Shown piece by piece: positions 18,829-28,386 of a stretch of DNA of 64,000 nt. The DNA is taken from the NCBI RefSeq assembly GCF_002263495.1, contig NZ_CP022753.1, positions 1,364,001 through 1,428,000 of the forward strand. The letters are read 5' to 3'. The DNA comes from Nocardiopsis gilva YIM 90087. Lineage in GTDB: Bacteria > Actinomycetota > Actinomycetes > Streptosporangiales > Streptosporangiaceae. The notes under the pieces are model-generated. The model saw only the letters and a program-made list of their open reading frames with translations. It made no database searches and was not told where the DNA came from. Numbering within the stretch: the first letter of the stretch is position 1; every line of letters begins with the position of its first letter. Both the position numbers and the translations under genes were made by a program.

Positions 18829-18888
18829 CCCGGCACCGGTTCGGCGGCCGCCGCCGGACCATGTGGTCGGCATTCTTCCAACGACGGA

Positions 18889-18935
18889 CGAATCGGCCGG
18901 CCCCGCACCTGCGGGGCCGGCCGATTCGGTTATTC
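18889..18935 (+). terminator. Terminator of NDH-2 gene
   Basis: Perfect 18-nt inverted repeat (CGAATCGGCCGGCCCCGC and its complement, 18889-18906 / 18911-18928) with a 4-nt ACCT loop, followed by GTTATTCC. Classic strong intrinsic terminator about 60 bp after the ndh stop. Confidence 0.8.
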
Positions 18936-18973
18936 CAGGCGCGGGGGCGCACCTTTAGGCCTGTGGTGGCCGG

Positions 18974-18979
18974 TATGAT
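18974..18979 (+). promoter_or_regulatory. Possible -10 box of tRNA gene
   Basis: TATGAT lies 7 nt before the first tRNA base, in the position expected for a -10 hexamer. The -35 region at 17 bp (ACCTTT) is a poor match. Confidence 0.4.
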
Positions 18980-18985
18980 GGTCGC

Positions 18986-19059
18986 GCCCTCGTAGCCCAA
19001 TGGAAGAGGCAGGCCCCCTAAAAGGGTCACAAGTGTCGGTTCGAGTCCGACCGGGGGCA
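18986..19059 (+). tRNA. tRNA-Leu-like (anticodon UAA), short variable arm
   Basis: 74 nt fold as a cloverleaf: acceptor GCCCTCG/CGGGGGC (one G-U), discriminator A, D-arm GCC/GGC with GG in the loop, anticodon stem GGCCC/GGGTC, loop CCTAAAA, T-arm GTCGG-TTCGAGT-CCGAC. The anticodon reads UAA (Leu). Two oddities: the variable loop is only 6 nt, whereas tRNA-Leu is normally class II with a long arm, and position 33 is C instead of the near-universal U. CCA is not encoded. It may be a class I leucine-like tRNA, a tRNA-derived regulator or a decaying gene. Confidence 0.8.
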
Positions 19060-19072
19060 CTGTCGCTGGTCC

Positions 19073-19142
19073 TTCCGTTGATCTCGGAGATACTGGGGTC
19101 TGACGAGCGATTTTGACCCCAATATCTCCGAGATCAACGGAA
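19073..19142. repeat. Palindromic repeat, GTTGATCTCGG family, copy A
   Basis: Arms of 28 nt (19073-19100 / 19115-19142) with one mismatch and a 14-nt loop. Outer part TTCCGTTGATCTCGG, inner stem AGATACTGGGGTC. It lies between the tRNA and the convergent pucR gene, 24 bp from the pucR stop, so it could end transcripts from both sides. The right arm (27 nt) is identical to that of copy E at 62186-62257. Confidence 0.85.
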
Positions 19143-19165
19143 TGGGGGTCACGGTCGGCCGCGGC

Positions 19166-20941
19166 TCACCTCCCGCGCTCCATGAGCAGCTGGAGGTGGG
19201 CGAAGAGCCGCTGGTTGGGGTCGCCGAGGTCGATCCCGCTCACTTTCTCCGCCCGCCGCACCCGGTAGCGCAACGTGTTGGGGTGGATGTGCAGCCGCGC
19301 CGCGGCGGCGCGGACGTCCCCGAAGCCGTCCAGGTAGGCCACCAGCGACTCCACCAGCTCCGACCCGGCGGCGGCGTCGTGCTGGACCAGCCGGGTGACG
19401 CGCGGGTCGCGCAGGGCCGACGTGCCGCGCAGGTGGGCGAGCGTCTCGCTGACCAGCACCTGCGCCCGCACATCGGAGATCGTGGCCACATCCATCGCCA
19501 GGTCGCGGCCCATGGCGTCGAGGATCCGGTCGGCCTCGGCCCGCGAGTGCGGGACGTCCGACAGCGCGTGGACCCGCGAGCCGACCGCCGCCTGGACGGT
19601 GGCCCCCAGCACCTGGCGCGCCGCCTCGACGGTCTTGCGGGTCAGCGCGAGCACCGACGACTCCGCCGACGCGCCGGTCAGGTCGGGCAGCAGCACGTAG
19701 GCGCGCCCACCCAGCATCGTGGTCAGGGCGGTGCGCCGGTAGGCGGCCGTGTGCACCGAGATCAGGTCGATCATCCGGCGCCGCAGCAGCTCCCGACCCG
19801 AACGGCCCGGGCTCTCGGCGGCGCTCCGGCCCCCCGCCGAGGCCAGTGTGAACGCCACGACGAGCGCCGGGCGGTCGGGGGCCACCTCGATCGAGTCGTC
19901 CAGGGCCGCCGCCTCGATCCGCCCCTCCAACAGCCCGGCCAGCAGGTCCTCGCGCAGCCGCAGCCCCAGCGTCATCTCGGTGCGGTGCCGCAGCATGTGC
20001 AGGGCGGTCATCCGGGCGGCGCCCAGCATCGCCTCCTCGGCGTTTTCCGCCAGCGGCACGGCGCCCTCCTGCACCCAGATGGTGCCCAGCGGCTGCGAAC
20101 CGGCGTGGATGCCCACCGCCAGGCGCCGCCGGATGCCCAGCTCCGGGCGTTCGTCGATGCGCACGACCTCCTCACCCGAGCGCAGCCGGGAGAAGACGCC
20201 CCACTCGCGCAGGAGCGCGAGGTACTGCTCGGGGCCCTGGCGCCCGAGGATCGACAGGCGGCGCAGCTCGTCGCCCTCCTCGCCGCTGGAGTAGGCGAGC
20301 ACACGGCTGGCCGCGTCCTCGATGGAGACCAGGCCGCCGGTGAGCGTCGCGATCGTCTGCGCGATGGAGAACAGGTCGCCGGCGGACTCGCCCAGCTCCG
20401 CGGTATCGGTGGTCAGCCGCGCGTCGTCGAGTACGCTGCGGCACAGCGACTGCAACTGGTCCCAGCGGACCTCGGGGCGCACCGCGAGGAGCGCGATCCC
20501 GACCTCGCTGGCGGCGGTGCGCAGCTGCTGGAACTCGTCGCGGGCCGACCGCGCCGCCGGGGTCGGCGCCCCCCACCCCTGCGGCGGCGGGTAGCTGGGT
20601 TCCTCGGCGAGGGCGCGGGCCGCCGCGTTCACCTTGACGGCGACGGCGGCCGCCCCTTGGCGCGCGGCCGACCGCACCAGGTGCCGGGCGGCCCCGCCCC
20701 GGGCGCCGATCAGCAGTACCAGGTCGCCGGTCGCCGCCTCGGCGTCGTCCTCGGGGTCGACGATCACCACATTGTTCACTCGTACATCGAGGCCCGCAGG
20801 GGCGGCTAGGACGTCGACCAGGGGGTCACCCACGGCCAGCAGGAGGCGCCGCAGCGCCACACCTCCCGGTTCACCTGGGATATCGGTCTCCGGGGCGGGC
20901 TCGCTGGCGGCGGAGCGCGTGGGATCGGCAGCTGGATTCAT
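19166..20941 (-). CDS. PucR-family regulator of proline utilisation
   Basis: 591 residues if started at the ATG at 20941 (MNPAADPTRS); an in-frame ATG at 21010 would add 23 residues but lies in the shared promoter. N-terminal PucR-type sensory region (about 30-150), a central GAF/CdaR-like region, and a C-terminal PucR helix-turn-helix (VRAAAARLHIHPNTLRYRVR near residue 553). It is divergent from the P5C dehydrogenase gene, so it most likely activates the put genes in response to proline, as PruR-type regulators do in other actinobacteria. The effector is not visible from sequence. Confidence 0.9.
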   Translation of the reverse strand: MNPAADPTRSAASEPAPETDIPGEPGGVALRRLLLAVGDPLVDVLAAPAGLDVRVNNVVIVDPEDDAEAATGDLVLLIGARGGAARHLVRSAARQGAAAVAVKVNAAARALAEEPSYPPPQGWGAPTPAARSARDEFQQLRTAASEVGIALLAVRPEVRWDQLQSLCRSVLDDARLTTDTAELGESAGDLFSIAQTIATLTGGLVSIEDAASRVLAYSSGEEGDELRRLSILGRQGPEQYLALLREWGVFSRLRSGEEVVRIDERPELGIRRRLAVGIHAGSQPLGTIWVQEGAVPLAENAEEAMLGAARMTALHMLRHRTEMTLGLRLREDLLAGLLEGRIEAAALDDSIEVAPDRPALVVAFTLASAGGRSAAESPGRSGRELLRRRMIDLISVHTAAYRRTALTTMLGGRAYVLLPDLTGASAESSVLALTRKTVEAARQVLGATVQAAVGSRVHALSDVPHSRAEADRILDAMGRDLAMDVATISDVRAQVLVSETLAHLRGTSALRDPRVTRLVQHDAAAGSELVESLVAYLDGFGDVRAAAARLHIHPNTLRYRVRRAEKVSGIDLGDPNQRLFAHLQLLMERGR

Positions 20942-21082
20942 GATTGGTCCATTTTGTCCTATCGGCCAAGCCAGCCTGGCAAAGAGTGGCCGACTCCACA
21001 AGGTGGTCATGCCCCGCCATCTCTTACGTTTGTCCGGTTCACGTGGTTTTTACTGCGACGACGAGGAGACAGGGAGGTGCCC
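20942..21082. promoter_or_regulatory. Divergent promoter region pucR / P5C dehydrogenase
   Basis: 141 bp between the two divergent starts; expected site of the proline-responsive promoter and PucR binding. No clear dyad is seen. The P5C dehydrogenase start is fixed by AGGGAGG at 21071-21077. Confidence 0.4.
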
Positions 21083-22708
<1,626 letters not shown>

Positions 22709-22727
22709 CCGGACGGGGACATCACCG

Positions 22728-22760
22728 GGCCCCGGACCACCCGCGTCCGGGGCCTTTTTT
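22728..22760 (+). terminator. Terminator after P5C dehydrogenase gene
   Basis: GGCCCCGGA / TCCGGGGCC hairpin (22728-22736 / 22746-22754) followed directly by TTTTTT. Textbook intrinsic terminator 20 bp after the stop; it would limit read-through into the proline dehydrogenase gene. Confidence 0.85.
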
Positions 22761-22821
22761 CGAACCCGGGCGCGCCGCGCGAAGGGCGGCGGCGCGCCGG
22801 ATGACACGACTGGGGTCGATC

Positions 22822-23748
22822 ATGCTTCGTACGCCACTTCTGGTCGCGGCCCGCTCATCCGCCTGCCGCACCCTCGTTGAGCGCGCCCCCGTGACCCGGG
22901 GGCTGGTTTCGCGGTTCGTCGCCGGTTCCAGCCAGGAACAGGCGCTCCCGGCGGTCCAGGAACTCGCCCGGGACCGCTACGTGACCCTCGACCACCTGGG
23001 CGAGGACACCACCGACATCACCCAGGCGCAGGCCACCGTCACGGCCTACAGCCGGCTGCTGCGCGAGCTGGGCCGCCAGGGACTGGCCGACCGCGCCGAG
23101 GTCTCGGTGAAGCTCTCGGCGGTGGGGCAGTTCCTCTCCGCCGACGGCGAGAAGATCGCGCTGGACAACGCCCGGCGCATCTGCGAGGAGGCCGCCGCCG
23201 TCGGCACCACGGTCACCCTGGACATGGAGGACCACACCACCACCGACTCCACCCTGGGCATCCTGCGCGACCTGCGCGTGGACTTCCCCTGGGTGGGCGC
23301 GGTGCTGCAGGCCTACCTGCACCGCACCGAGGCCGACTGCCGCGACCTGCGCGACGCGGGCTCGCGGGTGCGGCTGTGCAAGGGCGCCTACGACGAGCCC
23401 GCCTCGGTGGCCTACCGGGACAAGGGCGAGGTCGACCGCTCCTACGTGCGCTGCCTGAAGATCCTGATGGCGGGCGAGGGCTACCCGATGATCGCCTCCC
23501 ACGATCCGCGGCTCATCGCGATCGCCGGGAAACTGGCCGCGGACACCGGCCGCTCGCCGGACAGCTACGAGTACCAGATGCTCTACGGCATCCGCGACGC
23601 CGAGCAGGTCCGCCTCGCCGCCGAAGGCAACCGCATGCGCGTCTACGTCCCCTACGGCGACGAGTGGTACGGGTACTTCATGCGCCGCCTGGCCGAGCGC
23701 CCGGCCAACGTCGCGTTCTTCGCCCGCTCCCTGGTGAGCCGGGGCTGA
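22822..23748 (+). CDS. putB: Proline dehydrogenase (monofunctional)
   Basis: 308 residues starting MLRTPLL (an in-frame ATG at 22801 would add 7 residues). FAD enzyme that oxidises proline to P5C and passes electrons to the quinone pool. The (beta-alpha)8 barrel is complete: VSVKLSAVGQFLS, TVTLDMEDHTTTD, VGAVLQAYLHRTEADC, RVRLCKGAYDEPASVAY (conserved Lys/Glu), MIASHDPRLIAIA, YEYQMLYGIRD and VYVPYGDEWYGYFMRRLAERP (substrate-binding Arg pair near the end). The short length is typical of gram-positive and actinobacterial enzymes, as opposed to the bifunctional PutA. Confidence 0.96.
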   Translation: MLRTPLLVAARSSACRTLVERAPVTRGLVSRFVAGSSQEQALPAVQELARDRYVTLDHLGEDTTDITQAQATVTAYSRLLRELGRQGLADRAEVSVKLSAVGQFLSADGEKIALDNARRICEEAAAVGTTVTLDMEDHTTTDSTLGILRDLRVDFPWVGAVLQAYLHRTEADCRDLRDAGSRVRLCKGAYDEPASVAYRDKGEVDRSYVRCLKILMAGEGYPMIASHDPRLIAIAGKLAADTGRSPDSYEYQMLYGIRDAEQVRLAAEGNRMRVYVPYGDEWYGYFMRRLAERPANVAFFARSLVSRG

Positions 23749-23780
23749 GTCGCTTTTCCCTGCCCCTCCCCCCGCTGGGT

Positions 23781-23823
23781 CCCGGCCCGGTTCCGCTTTC
23801 CCCCGCGCGGTGACCGGGCCGGG
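23781..23823 (+). terminator. Terminator-like hairpin after proline dehydrogenase
   Basis: CCCGGCCCGGT (23781-23791) and ACCGGGCCGGG (23813-23823), an 11-bp perfect stem with a 21-nt loop, 33 bp beyond the stop. No U-tract. Confidence 0.55.
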
Positions 23824-23999
23824 AACCGGCACCCCCCGGCGGCCTTCGGCCGCGCGCGACCTCGACCGCCGCAGACCAGCGGCGGTGCGCCGCGGCCCGA
23901 GGCCGACACCCAAGCGTGACCCGCGCGGGGAACCGGCGCAGAGGCCGGTGCGTTAGGTTGGGGGAGATTCAGCGACGCCCTGGAAAGGCTTGCGAAGAC

Positions 24000-24887
24000 A
24001 TGCAGATGAGGAGTTCCAACCCCGTCCTGAAGCGGGCCATGCGCTCCGCTCAGCCGGGCTATGGCCAGCCCTATCAGGCTCCGTACGGCCAGGGCGGCCC
24101 CTACCAGCAGCAGGGATACGCGGGGTACCCGCAGCCCGGGCAGCAGCCCTACGGCCAGCCGGGCTACGGCCAGCCCCCCATGTCGGCCGAGGACGCCCGG
24201 CCGATGTCGATCGACGACGTCGTCATCCGCAGCGCGATGACGATCGGCATGGTCATCCTGACCGCCGCCATCACCTTCTTCCTGTTCCCGGCCAACCCCG
24301 GTCTCGGCATGGCGCTGACCTTCGGCGGCATGCTGGGCGGACTGGTCCTGGGGCTGATTATCGGCTTCAAGGGGTCCACCAACCCCGCCCTGATCCTCAT
24401 CTACGCGGCGCTTGAGGGCCTGTTCGTCGGCGGTATCAGCCGCATCTTCGAGCTGTCGGCCGGCACCGCGCCCGGCCAGCTGGTCACCCAGGCCGTGGTC
24501 GGCACGATCGTCGCGTTCTCGGCGATGCTGGCGATGTACCGGATGCGGATCATCCGGGTGACCAACACCTTCGTCAAGGTCGTCTCGGTCGCCCTGGTCG
24601 CCGCGCTGGCGATGATCCTGCTCAACCTCGTGCTGAGCTTCTTCATCCCCGGTGGGCTCGGCCTGCGTGAGGCGGGGCCGCTGGGCATCGTCGTCTCGCT
24701 GGTGATGATCGTGATCGCCTGCGCCACCCTGGCCATCGAGTTCAAGGGCATCGAGGACGGCATCGCCGCCGGCGTCCCGAACAAGCTGGCCTGGCAGTTC
24801 GCCTTCGGCCTCACGGTCTCGCTGGTCTGGCTCTACATCGAGATGCTGCGCCTCTTCTGGATGATCTACGCGATCTTCAGCGAGTAG
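24000..24887 (+). CDS. Bax inhibitor-1/YccA-family membrane protein
   Basis: 295 residues from the first ATG (24000); the ATG at 24006, giving MRSSNPVLKRA, is the more usual start. Residues 15-65 are a Gly/Pro/Tyr/Gln-rich cytoplasmic tail (repeats of YGQPGYGQP type), followed by seven hydrophobic helices from about residue 78 to the C-terminus. Conserved elements include SSNPVLKRA, LRLFWMIYAIF and acidic residues in late loops (EFKGIEDGI) like the calcium-leak BI-1 family. In bacteria the role is uncertain (membrane stress or calcium flux). A terminator follows. Confidence 0.9.
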   Translation: MQMRSSNPVLKRAMRSAQPGYGQPYQAPYGQGGPYQQQGYAGYPQPGQQPYGQPGYGQPPMSAEDARPMSIDDVVIRSAMTIGMVILTAAITFFLFPANPGLGMALTFGGMLGGLVLGLIIGFKGSTNPALILIYAALEGLFVGGISRIFELSAGTAPGQLVTQAVVGTIVAFSAMLAMYRMRIIRVTNTFVKVVSVALVAALAMILLNLVLSFFIPGGLGLREAGPLGIVVSLVMIVIACATLAIEFKGIEDGIAAGVPNKLAWQFAFGLTVSLVWLYIEMLRLFWMIYAIFSE

Positions 24888-24924
24888 CCGCCCCCAGGGC
24901 GCCTACGGGCGCCACCGCACGCAC

Positions 24925-24970
24925 AGAACCGCCCCGTCCGGGTGCCGCCCGGGCGAGGCGGTTCTTTTCT
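24925..24970 (+). terminator. Terminator after Bax1-like gene
   Basis: AGAACCGCC (24925-24933) pairs with GGCGGTTCT (24957-24965), with further pairing inside (CCGGG/CCCGG), ending in TTTTCT. Strong intrinsic terminator. Confidence 0.8.
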
Positions 24971-24995
24971 ATTCACGGACGGGAGGGCTGGGGTG

Positions 24996-25241
24996 TCAGG
25001 GGCGCTGCCGCGGGATGGCTGTGCGGTTCCGGCGGCGCCGGTCGAATTCCTGGACGATGGCCTGCGCGTAGCCGTGGCTGAGCTGGTACTCGTCAGCGAG
25101 CCAGTTCGTGCGCTCGGAGCAGCGGGTGAGGCCCGGGCCCTTCTCTAGCTTGTCGAACCACTCGTGGAGTTGGCGGCCTGTTACGGACGGAATACGGGCG
25201 ATGAGCAGCGCGTGGGTCTCCGGCGAGTGGGTTACCGACAT
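24996..25241 (-). CDS. DUF4287-domain small protein
   Basis: 81 residues from the ATG at 25241, 6 nt after GGAGG (the GTG at 25247 abuts that site and is unlikely). Recognised by the DUF4287 pattern RIPSVTGRQLHEWFDKLEKG, then RTNWLADEYQLSHGYAQAIV. The family is often found with DUF5655 and is thought to be DNA- or nucleotide-associated, but no function is known. Ends in a basic tail (RRRRNRTAIPRQRP). Confidence 0.75.
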   Translation of the reverse strand: MSVTHSPETHALLIARIPSVTGRQLHEWFDKLEKGPGLTRCSERTNWLADEYQLSHGYAQAIVQEFDRRRRNRTAIPRQRP

Positions 25242-25418
25242 AGGCACCTCCGAGGATGAGCGGCACTTACCTGCGACCTTGCATCAGGATCACGATTCGG
25301 ACAAGCCCTCGAACCCAGCTTTTACGTTACTTTCCGGTACCTGTCCCTCCAGCTCGCCTTCACCGCCCGTTCGGAAACGGGACGGCGAGGGAGACCCAGG
25401 TCCGGACAGGCACGAAAA

Positions 25419-25449
25419 GCGGGGCACCCCTCGAAAAGGGGTGCCCCGC
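25419..25449 (-). terminator. Terminator after thiolase gene
   Basis: GCGGGGCACCCC (25419-25430) and GGGGTGCCCCGC (25438-25449), a 12-bp perfect stem with the 7-nt loop TCGAAAA. On the minus strand it is 46 bp past the thiolase stop. A second, weaker stem-loop region (CTCGCC...GGCGAG and CCCGTT...AACGGG) follows at about 25350-25395. Confidence 0.75.
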
Positions 25450-25494
25450 CGTAGGTGACCCGGGTGACCCGGTCGTCCGGGCCGGGGTGTCCGA

Positions 25495-26718
25495 CTAGCT
25501 CAGCCGCTCGAAGACGGCCGCCATACCCTGGCCGCCGCCCACGCACATGGTCTCCAGGCCGAACGTCTTGTCGTGGAAGTCAAGCCCGTTGAGGAGCGTC
25601 GTGGTGATGCGCGCCCCGGTCATGCCGAACGGGTGGCCGACCGCGATCGCGCCGCCGTTCACGTTGAGCTGCGTGTCGATGTCGATCCCCAGGTCGTCGG
25701 CGGACGGCAGCACCTGCGCGGCGAACGCCTCGTTGATCTCCACCAGGTCGACGTCGTCGATGCTCATGTTGGCGCGGGCCAGCGCCTGGCGGGACGCCGC
25801 CACCGGGCCCAGCCCCATGATCTCCGGGGACAGCGCGCTGACGCCGGTGGACACGATCCGCGCCAGCGGGGTGATGCCCAGCTGGGCGGCCTTGGTGTCG
25901 CTCATGATGACCACCGCGGCGGCGCCGTCGTTCAGCGGGCAGCAGTTCCCGGCGGTCACCGTGCCATCGGGCCGGAACACCGGCTTGAGCTCGGAGACCT
26001 TCTCGTAGGTGGTGCCGCGCCGCGGGCCGTCGTCCGTGCTGGCCACGGTGCCGTCGGGCAGCGTGACCGGGATGATCTCGCGGTCCCAGAACCCGTTGTC
26101 CATCGACTTCTCGGCGAGGTTCTGCGAGCGGACGCCGAACTCGTCCTGGCGCTCGCGCGGCAGGCCGCGCATCTGCACCACGTTCTCGGCGGTCTGCCCC
26201 ATCGCCATGTAGACGTCGGGCACCTCGCCGTCCTCGCGCGGGTCGGTCCACGACGGAGCCCCGCCCTCGGCGCGCCGGGCGGTGCGCTCCTCGGCGGTGG
26301 TGAACAGCGGGTTCTTGGTGTCGGGGAGCGAGTCGCTGTTGCCCTTGGTGAAGCGGCTCACCATCTCCACACCGGCGGAGATGAAGACGTCGCCCTCGCC
26401 CGCCTTGATCGCGTGGTAGGCCATCCGCGTCGTCTGCAGCGAGGACGAACAGTAGCGGGTGATGGTCGCGCCGGGGACCATGTCCAGGCCGAGCTGGACG
26501 GCGATCACCCGGGCGAGGTTGTTGCCCTGCTCGCCGCCGGGCAGGCCGCACCCGAGGAGCAGGTCGTCGATGGTCTTCGGGTCCAGCTCCGGCACCTTGG
26601 CCAGTGCAGCGGAGATGATCTGGGCGGTCAGGTCGTCTGCGCGCAGGTCCTTCAGGGACCCCTTGAACGCGCGCCCGATGGGCGAACGCGCGGTCGCGAC
26701 GATGACGGCTTCAGGCAT
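25495..26718 (-). CDS. Acetyl-CoA acetyltransferase (thiolase)
   Basis: 407 residues, the normal thiolase length. Either condenses two acetyl-CoA or cleaves 3-ketoacyl-CoA (beta-oxidation). Nucleophile Cys90 in ATITRYCSSSLQTT, second motif VEINEAFAAQVL, His in NVNGGAIAVGHPFGMTGAR, and catalytic Cys in METMCVGGGQGMAAVF-type ending (here LETMCVGGGQGMA). The N-terminus MPEAVIVATARSPIGRAFKG is standard. A GAGGAAGG site precedes the ATG. It lies next to an SGNH hydrolase and cystathionine beta-synthase, an order I recall from streptomycetes, without obvious shared pathway. Which thiolase substrate it prefers cannot be told. Confidence 0.95.
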   Translation of the reverse strand: MPEAVIVATARSPIGRAFKGSLKDLRADDLTAQIISAALAKVPELDPKTIDDLLLGCGLPGGEQGNNLARVIAVQLGLDMVPGATITRYCSSSLQTTRMAYHAIKAGEGDVFISAGVEMVSRFTKGNSDSLPDTKNPLFTTAEERTARRAEGGAPSWTDPREDGEVPDVYMAMGQTAENVVQMRGLPRERQDEFGVRSQNLAEKSMDNGFWDREIIPVTLPDGTVASTDDGPRRGTTYEKVSELKPVFRPDGTVTAGNCCPLNDGAAAVVIMSDTKAAQLGITPLARIVSTGVSALSPEIMGLGPVAASRQALARANMSIDDVDLVEINEAFAAQVLPSADDLGIDIDTQLNVNGGAIAVGHPFGMTGARITTTLLNGLDFHDKTFGLETMCVGGGQGMAAVFERLS

Positions 26719-26858
26719 GCTCGCGGCCTTCCTCTTCGATGCCGGGCCGTCCGGGCAGGGCGGCCGATCGTGATGTTACTCGCACGTTAACCTGTTGGGT
26801 CGGCGCCGCTGACCTCGGGGGTCGCGTTGCCGGAGGGAGCCGGTGCCGCAACCTCCGC

Positions 26859-27923
26859 TCAGCCGCCGCCCTCGACGGGGGCGCCGCGCGCCTCGTCGGC
26901 TTCCCGCTCCACCTCGGCCCGCTCGGCCGTGGCCTCTCCCTCGATGTCCGGCACCGGCGTCTCGGTCCGGCGCCGCAGCAGGGTGGCCCAGCGGCCCCGC
27001 GGCCCGCGCTCGTGCCCGGCCACCTTGACGCCGCTGACCTCCATGCCGGGCTCCTCGGCCGCCTCGACGGCCGCCCGGGAGATCGGCAGCACGCCCTCGC
27101 CCTGGTCGGGGTCGGGGACCGTTTCCAGGTCCGGCAGCAGGCCGAGCGCGACGCACGCCGTGGGCAGCACCGCGATCGCCGCCTGGGCGTAGCCGCGCGC
27201 CGAGGGGTGAAACCGGTCCGGGCCGAAAAGCTCATCAGGGTAAGCCTGGAACTCGTCGGCCAGCATGTTGCTCAGAGAGACCGTGCGCCCTCCCTCCTCG
27301 ACCACGGCGATGGTCTGCGCGGCGGCGAGCTGCCGGGACGAGCGCCGCGCGACGAGGCGCAGCGGCAGTCCGATGGGCCGCACCGACCCCAGGTCGGGGC
27401 AGGTCCCCACGACGACAGCGGTGCCCATCGAGGTCAGTTCGCGGACCACCGACTGCAGGTGGCGGACCGAGTCGGCCGGGCGCATGCGGTGGATGACGTC
27501 GTTGGCGCCGATGAAGACGATGGCCAGGTCCGGCCGCGTCGAGCGCACCTGTTCCAGCTGCTCGTACAGGCCCGCCGAGGTCGCGCCGACGGCGGCGACG
27601 TTGCGCATCCGCACCGGGCGTTCGGCGACCGCCGACAGCCCGCTGGCGATCAGGCTCCCCGGCGTCTGCAGGCCATCGGTGAGGGCGAACCCCGCCGCCG
27701 TGGAGTCGCCCATCATCACCAGTGAGATGGGCGTTCCGTCCCCGCTCCCGTAGACCCCGTTGACGCGCGGAGGCGTCCACTCGGTGAAGCCCACGGTGCG
27801 GTGGGCGAGCTTGGCTTGCAGGTACAGGAGTGCGATGGTCCCGGCTCCCAGTAGCGTCAGCCCACCCCCGCCGAAGGCGGTGGCGGTCGCGATCCTCCGA
27901 GCCCGTGCGGCGCGTAACGACAT
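26859..27923 (-). CDS. Membrane-anchored SGNH/GDSL hydrolase
   Basis: 354 residues. One N-terminal membrane helix at about 13-36 (signal anchor), then a SGNH hydrolase fold: block I MMGDSTAAGF (nucleophile Ser), block III FIGANDVIH, and block V GPDRFHPSARGYAQ (catalytic Asp and His). The C-terminal about 70 residues are charged and low-complexity. Such enzymes deacylate lipids, glycans or peptidoglycan outside the cell; substrate unknown. It is divergent from cystathionine beta-synthase. The thiolase gene lies 140 bp downstream on the same strand. Confidence 0.9.
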   Translation of the reverse strand: MSLRAARARRIATATAFGGGGLTLLGAGTIALLYLQAKLAHRTVGFTEWTPPRVNGVYGSGDGTPISLVMMGDSTAAGFALTDGLQTPGSLIASGLSAVAERPVRMRNVAAVGATSAGLYEQLEQVRSTRPDLAIVFIGANDVIHRMRPADSVRHLQSVVRELTSMGTAVVVGTCPDLGSVRPIGLPLRLVARRSSRQLAAAQTIAVVEEGGRTVSLSNMLADEFQAYPDELFGPDRFHPSARGYAQAAIAVLPTACVALGLLPDLETVPDPDQGEGVLPISRAAVEAAEEPGMEVSGVKVAGHERGPRGRWATLLRRRTETPVPDIEGEATAERAEVEREADEARGAPVEGGG

Positions 27924-28386
27924 ATCCCCGTCTCCCGTCCTGAACGGGTGACGACCCCTGGCGCGTCCGCTCCCGACGTCCCGCCCGCGGTGATCCGTAC
28001 GCGTCGTCCGGGCCGCGAGAGCCCGGGGGTCCTCCCGTTCACTCCGTCTCCGGATTACTCAGCGGTAGCACTGATGTCAACGACCGTGGAGCGCGCCGGA
28101 TTCCGCAGCGCCCGGGCGCGGCCGAAATCGGCCTTCCCGGTGATCTCCGGGCATGTCGCACGGGGCATGGTCACGTTAAGGTTCAGGTAACACGGACCTA
28201 ACCGGTCCGTGCACGGCAATTGGCGGCCGTGACCACGACGGTTCGCGAGATCCGCGGCTGTCACAGGCATCGCGAGTGAGCCGGGCCGGGACCGTACCGC
28301 CGGTCCTCCAGGCGCGGAGCACGGCGGGCTGAGGCACCCGGAGGCGAACAAGCGATCTCATGCTTTGAAGGGGACGAAAAGATCTC
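27924..28386. promoter_or_regulatory. Divergent region SGNH hydrolase / cystathionine beta-synthase
   Basis: 463 bp without a gene. The clearest element is a perfect dyad CACGGACC-TAACC-GGTCCGTG at 28191-28211, preceded by an AT-richer patch (CGTTAAGGTTCAGGTAACAC, 28173-28192) that is the probable promoter of the CBS gene. The dyad could be an operator or a short leader hairpin. Nothing else is recognised. Confidence 0.45.

Noticed and set aside
20942-21010. Upstream ATG start for the PucR regulator
   Set aside because: Would place the N-terminus in the divergent promoter and adds residues without family similarity; the ATG at 20941 fits better.
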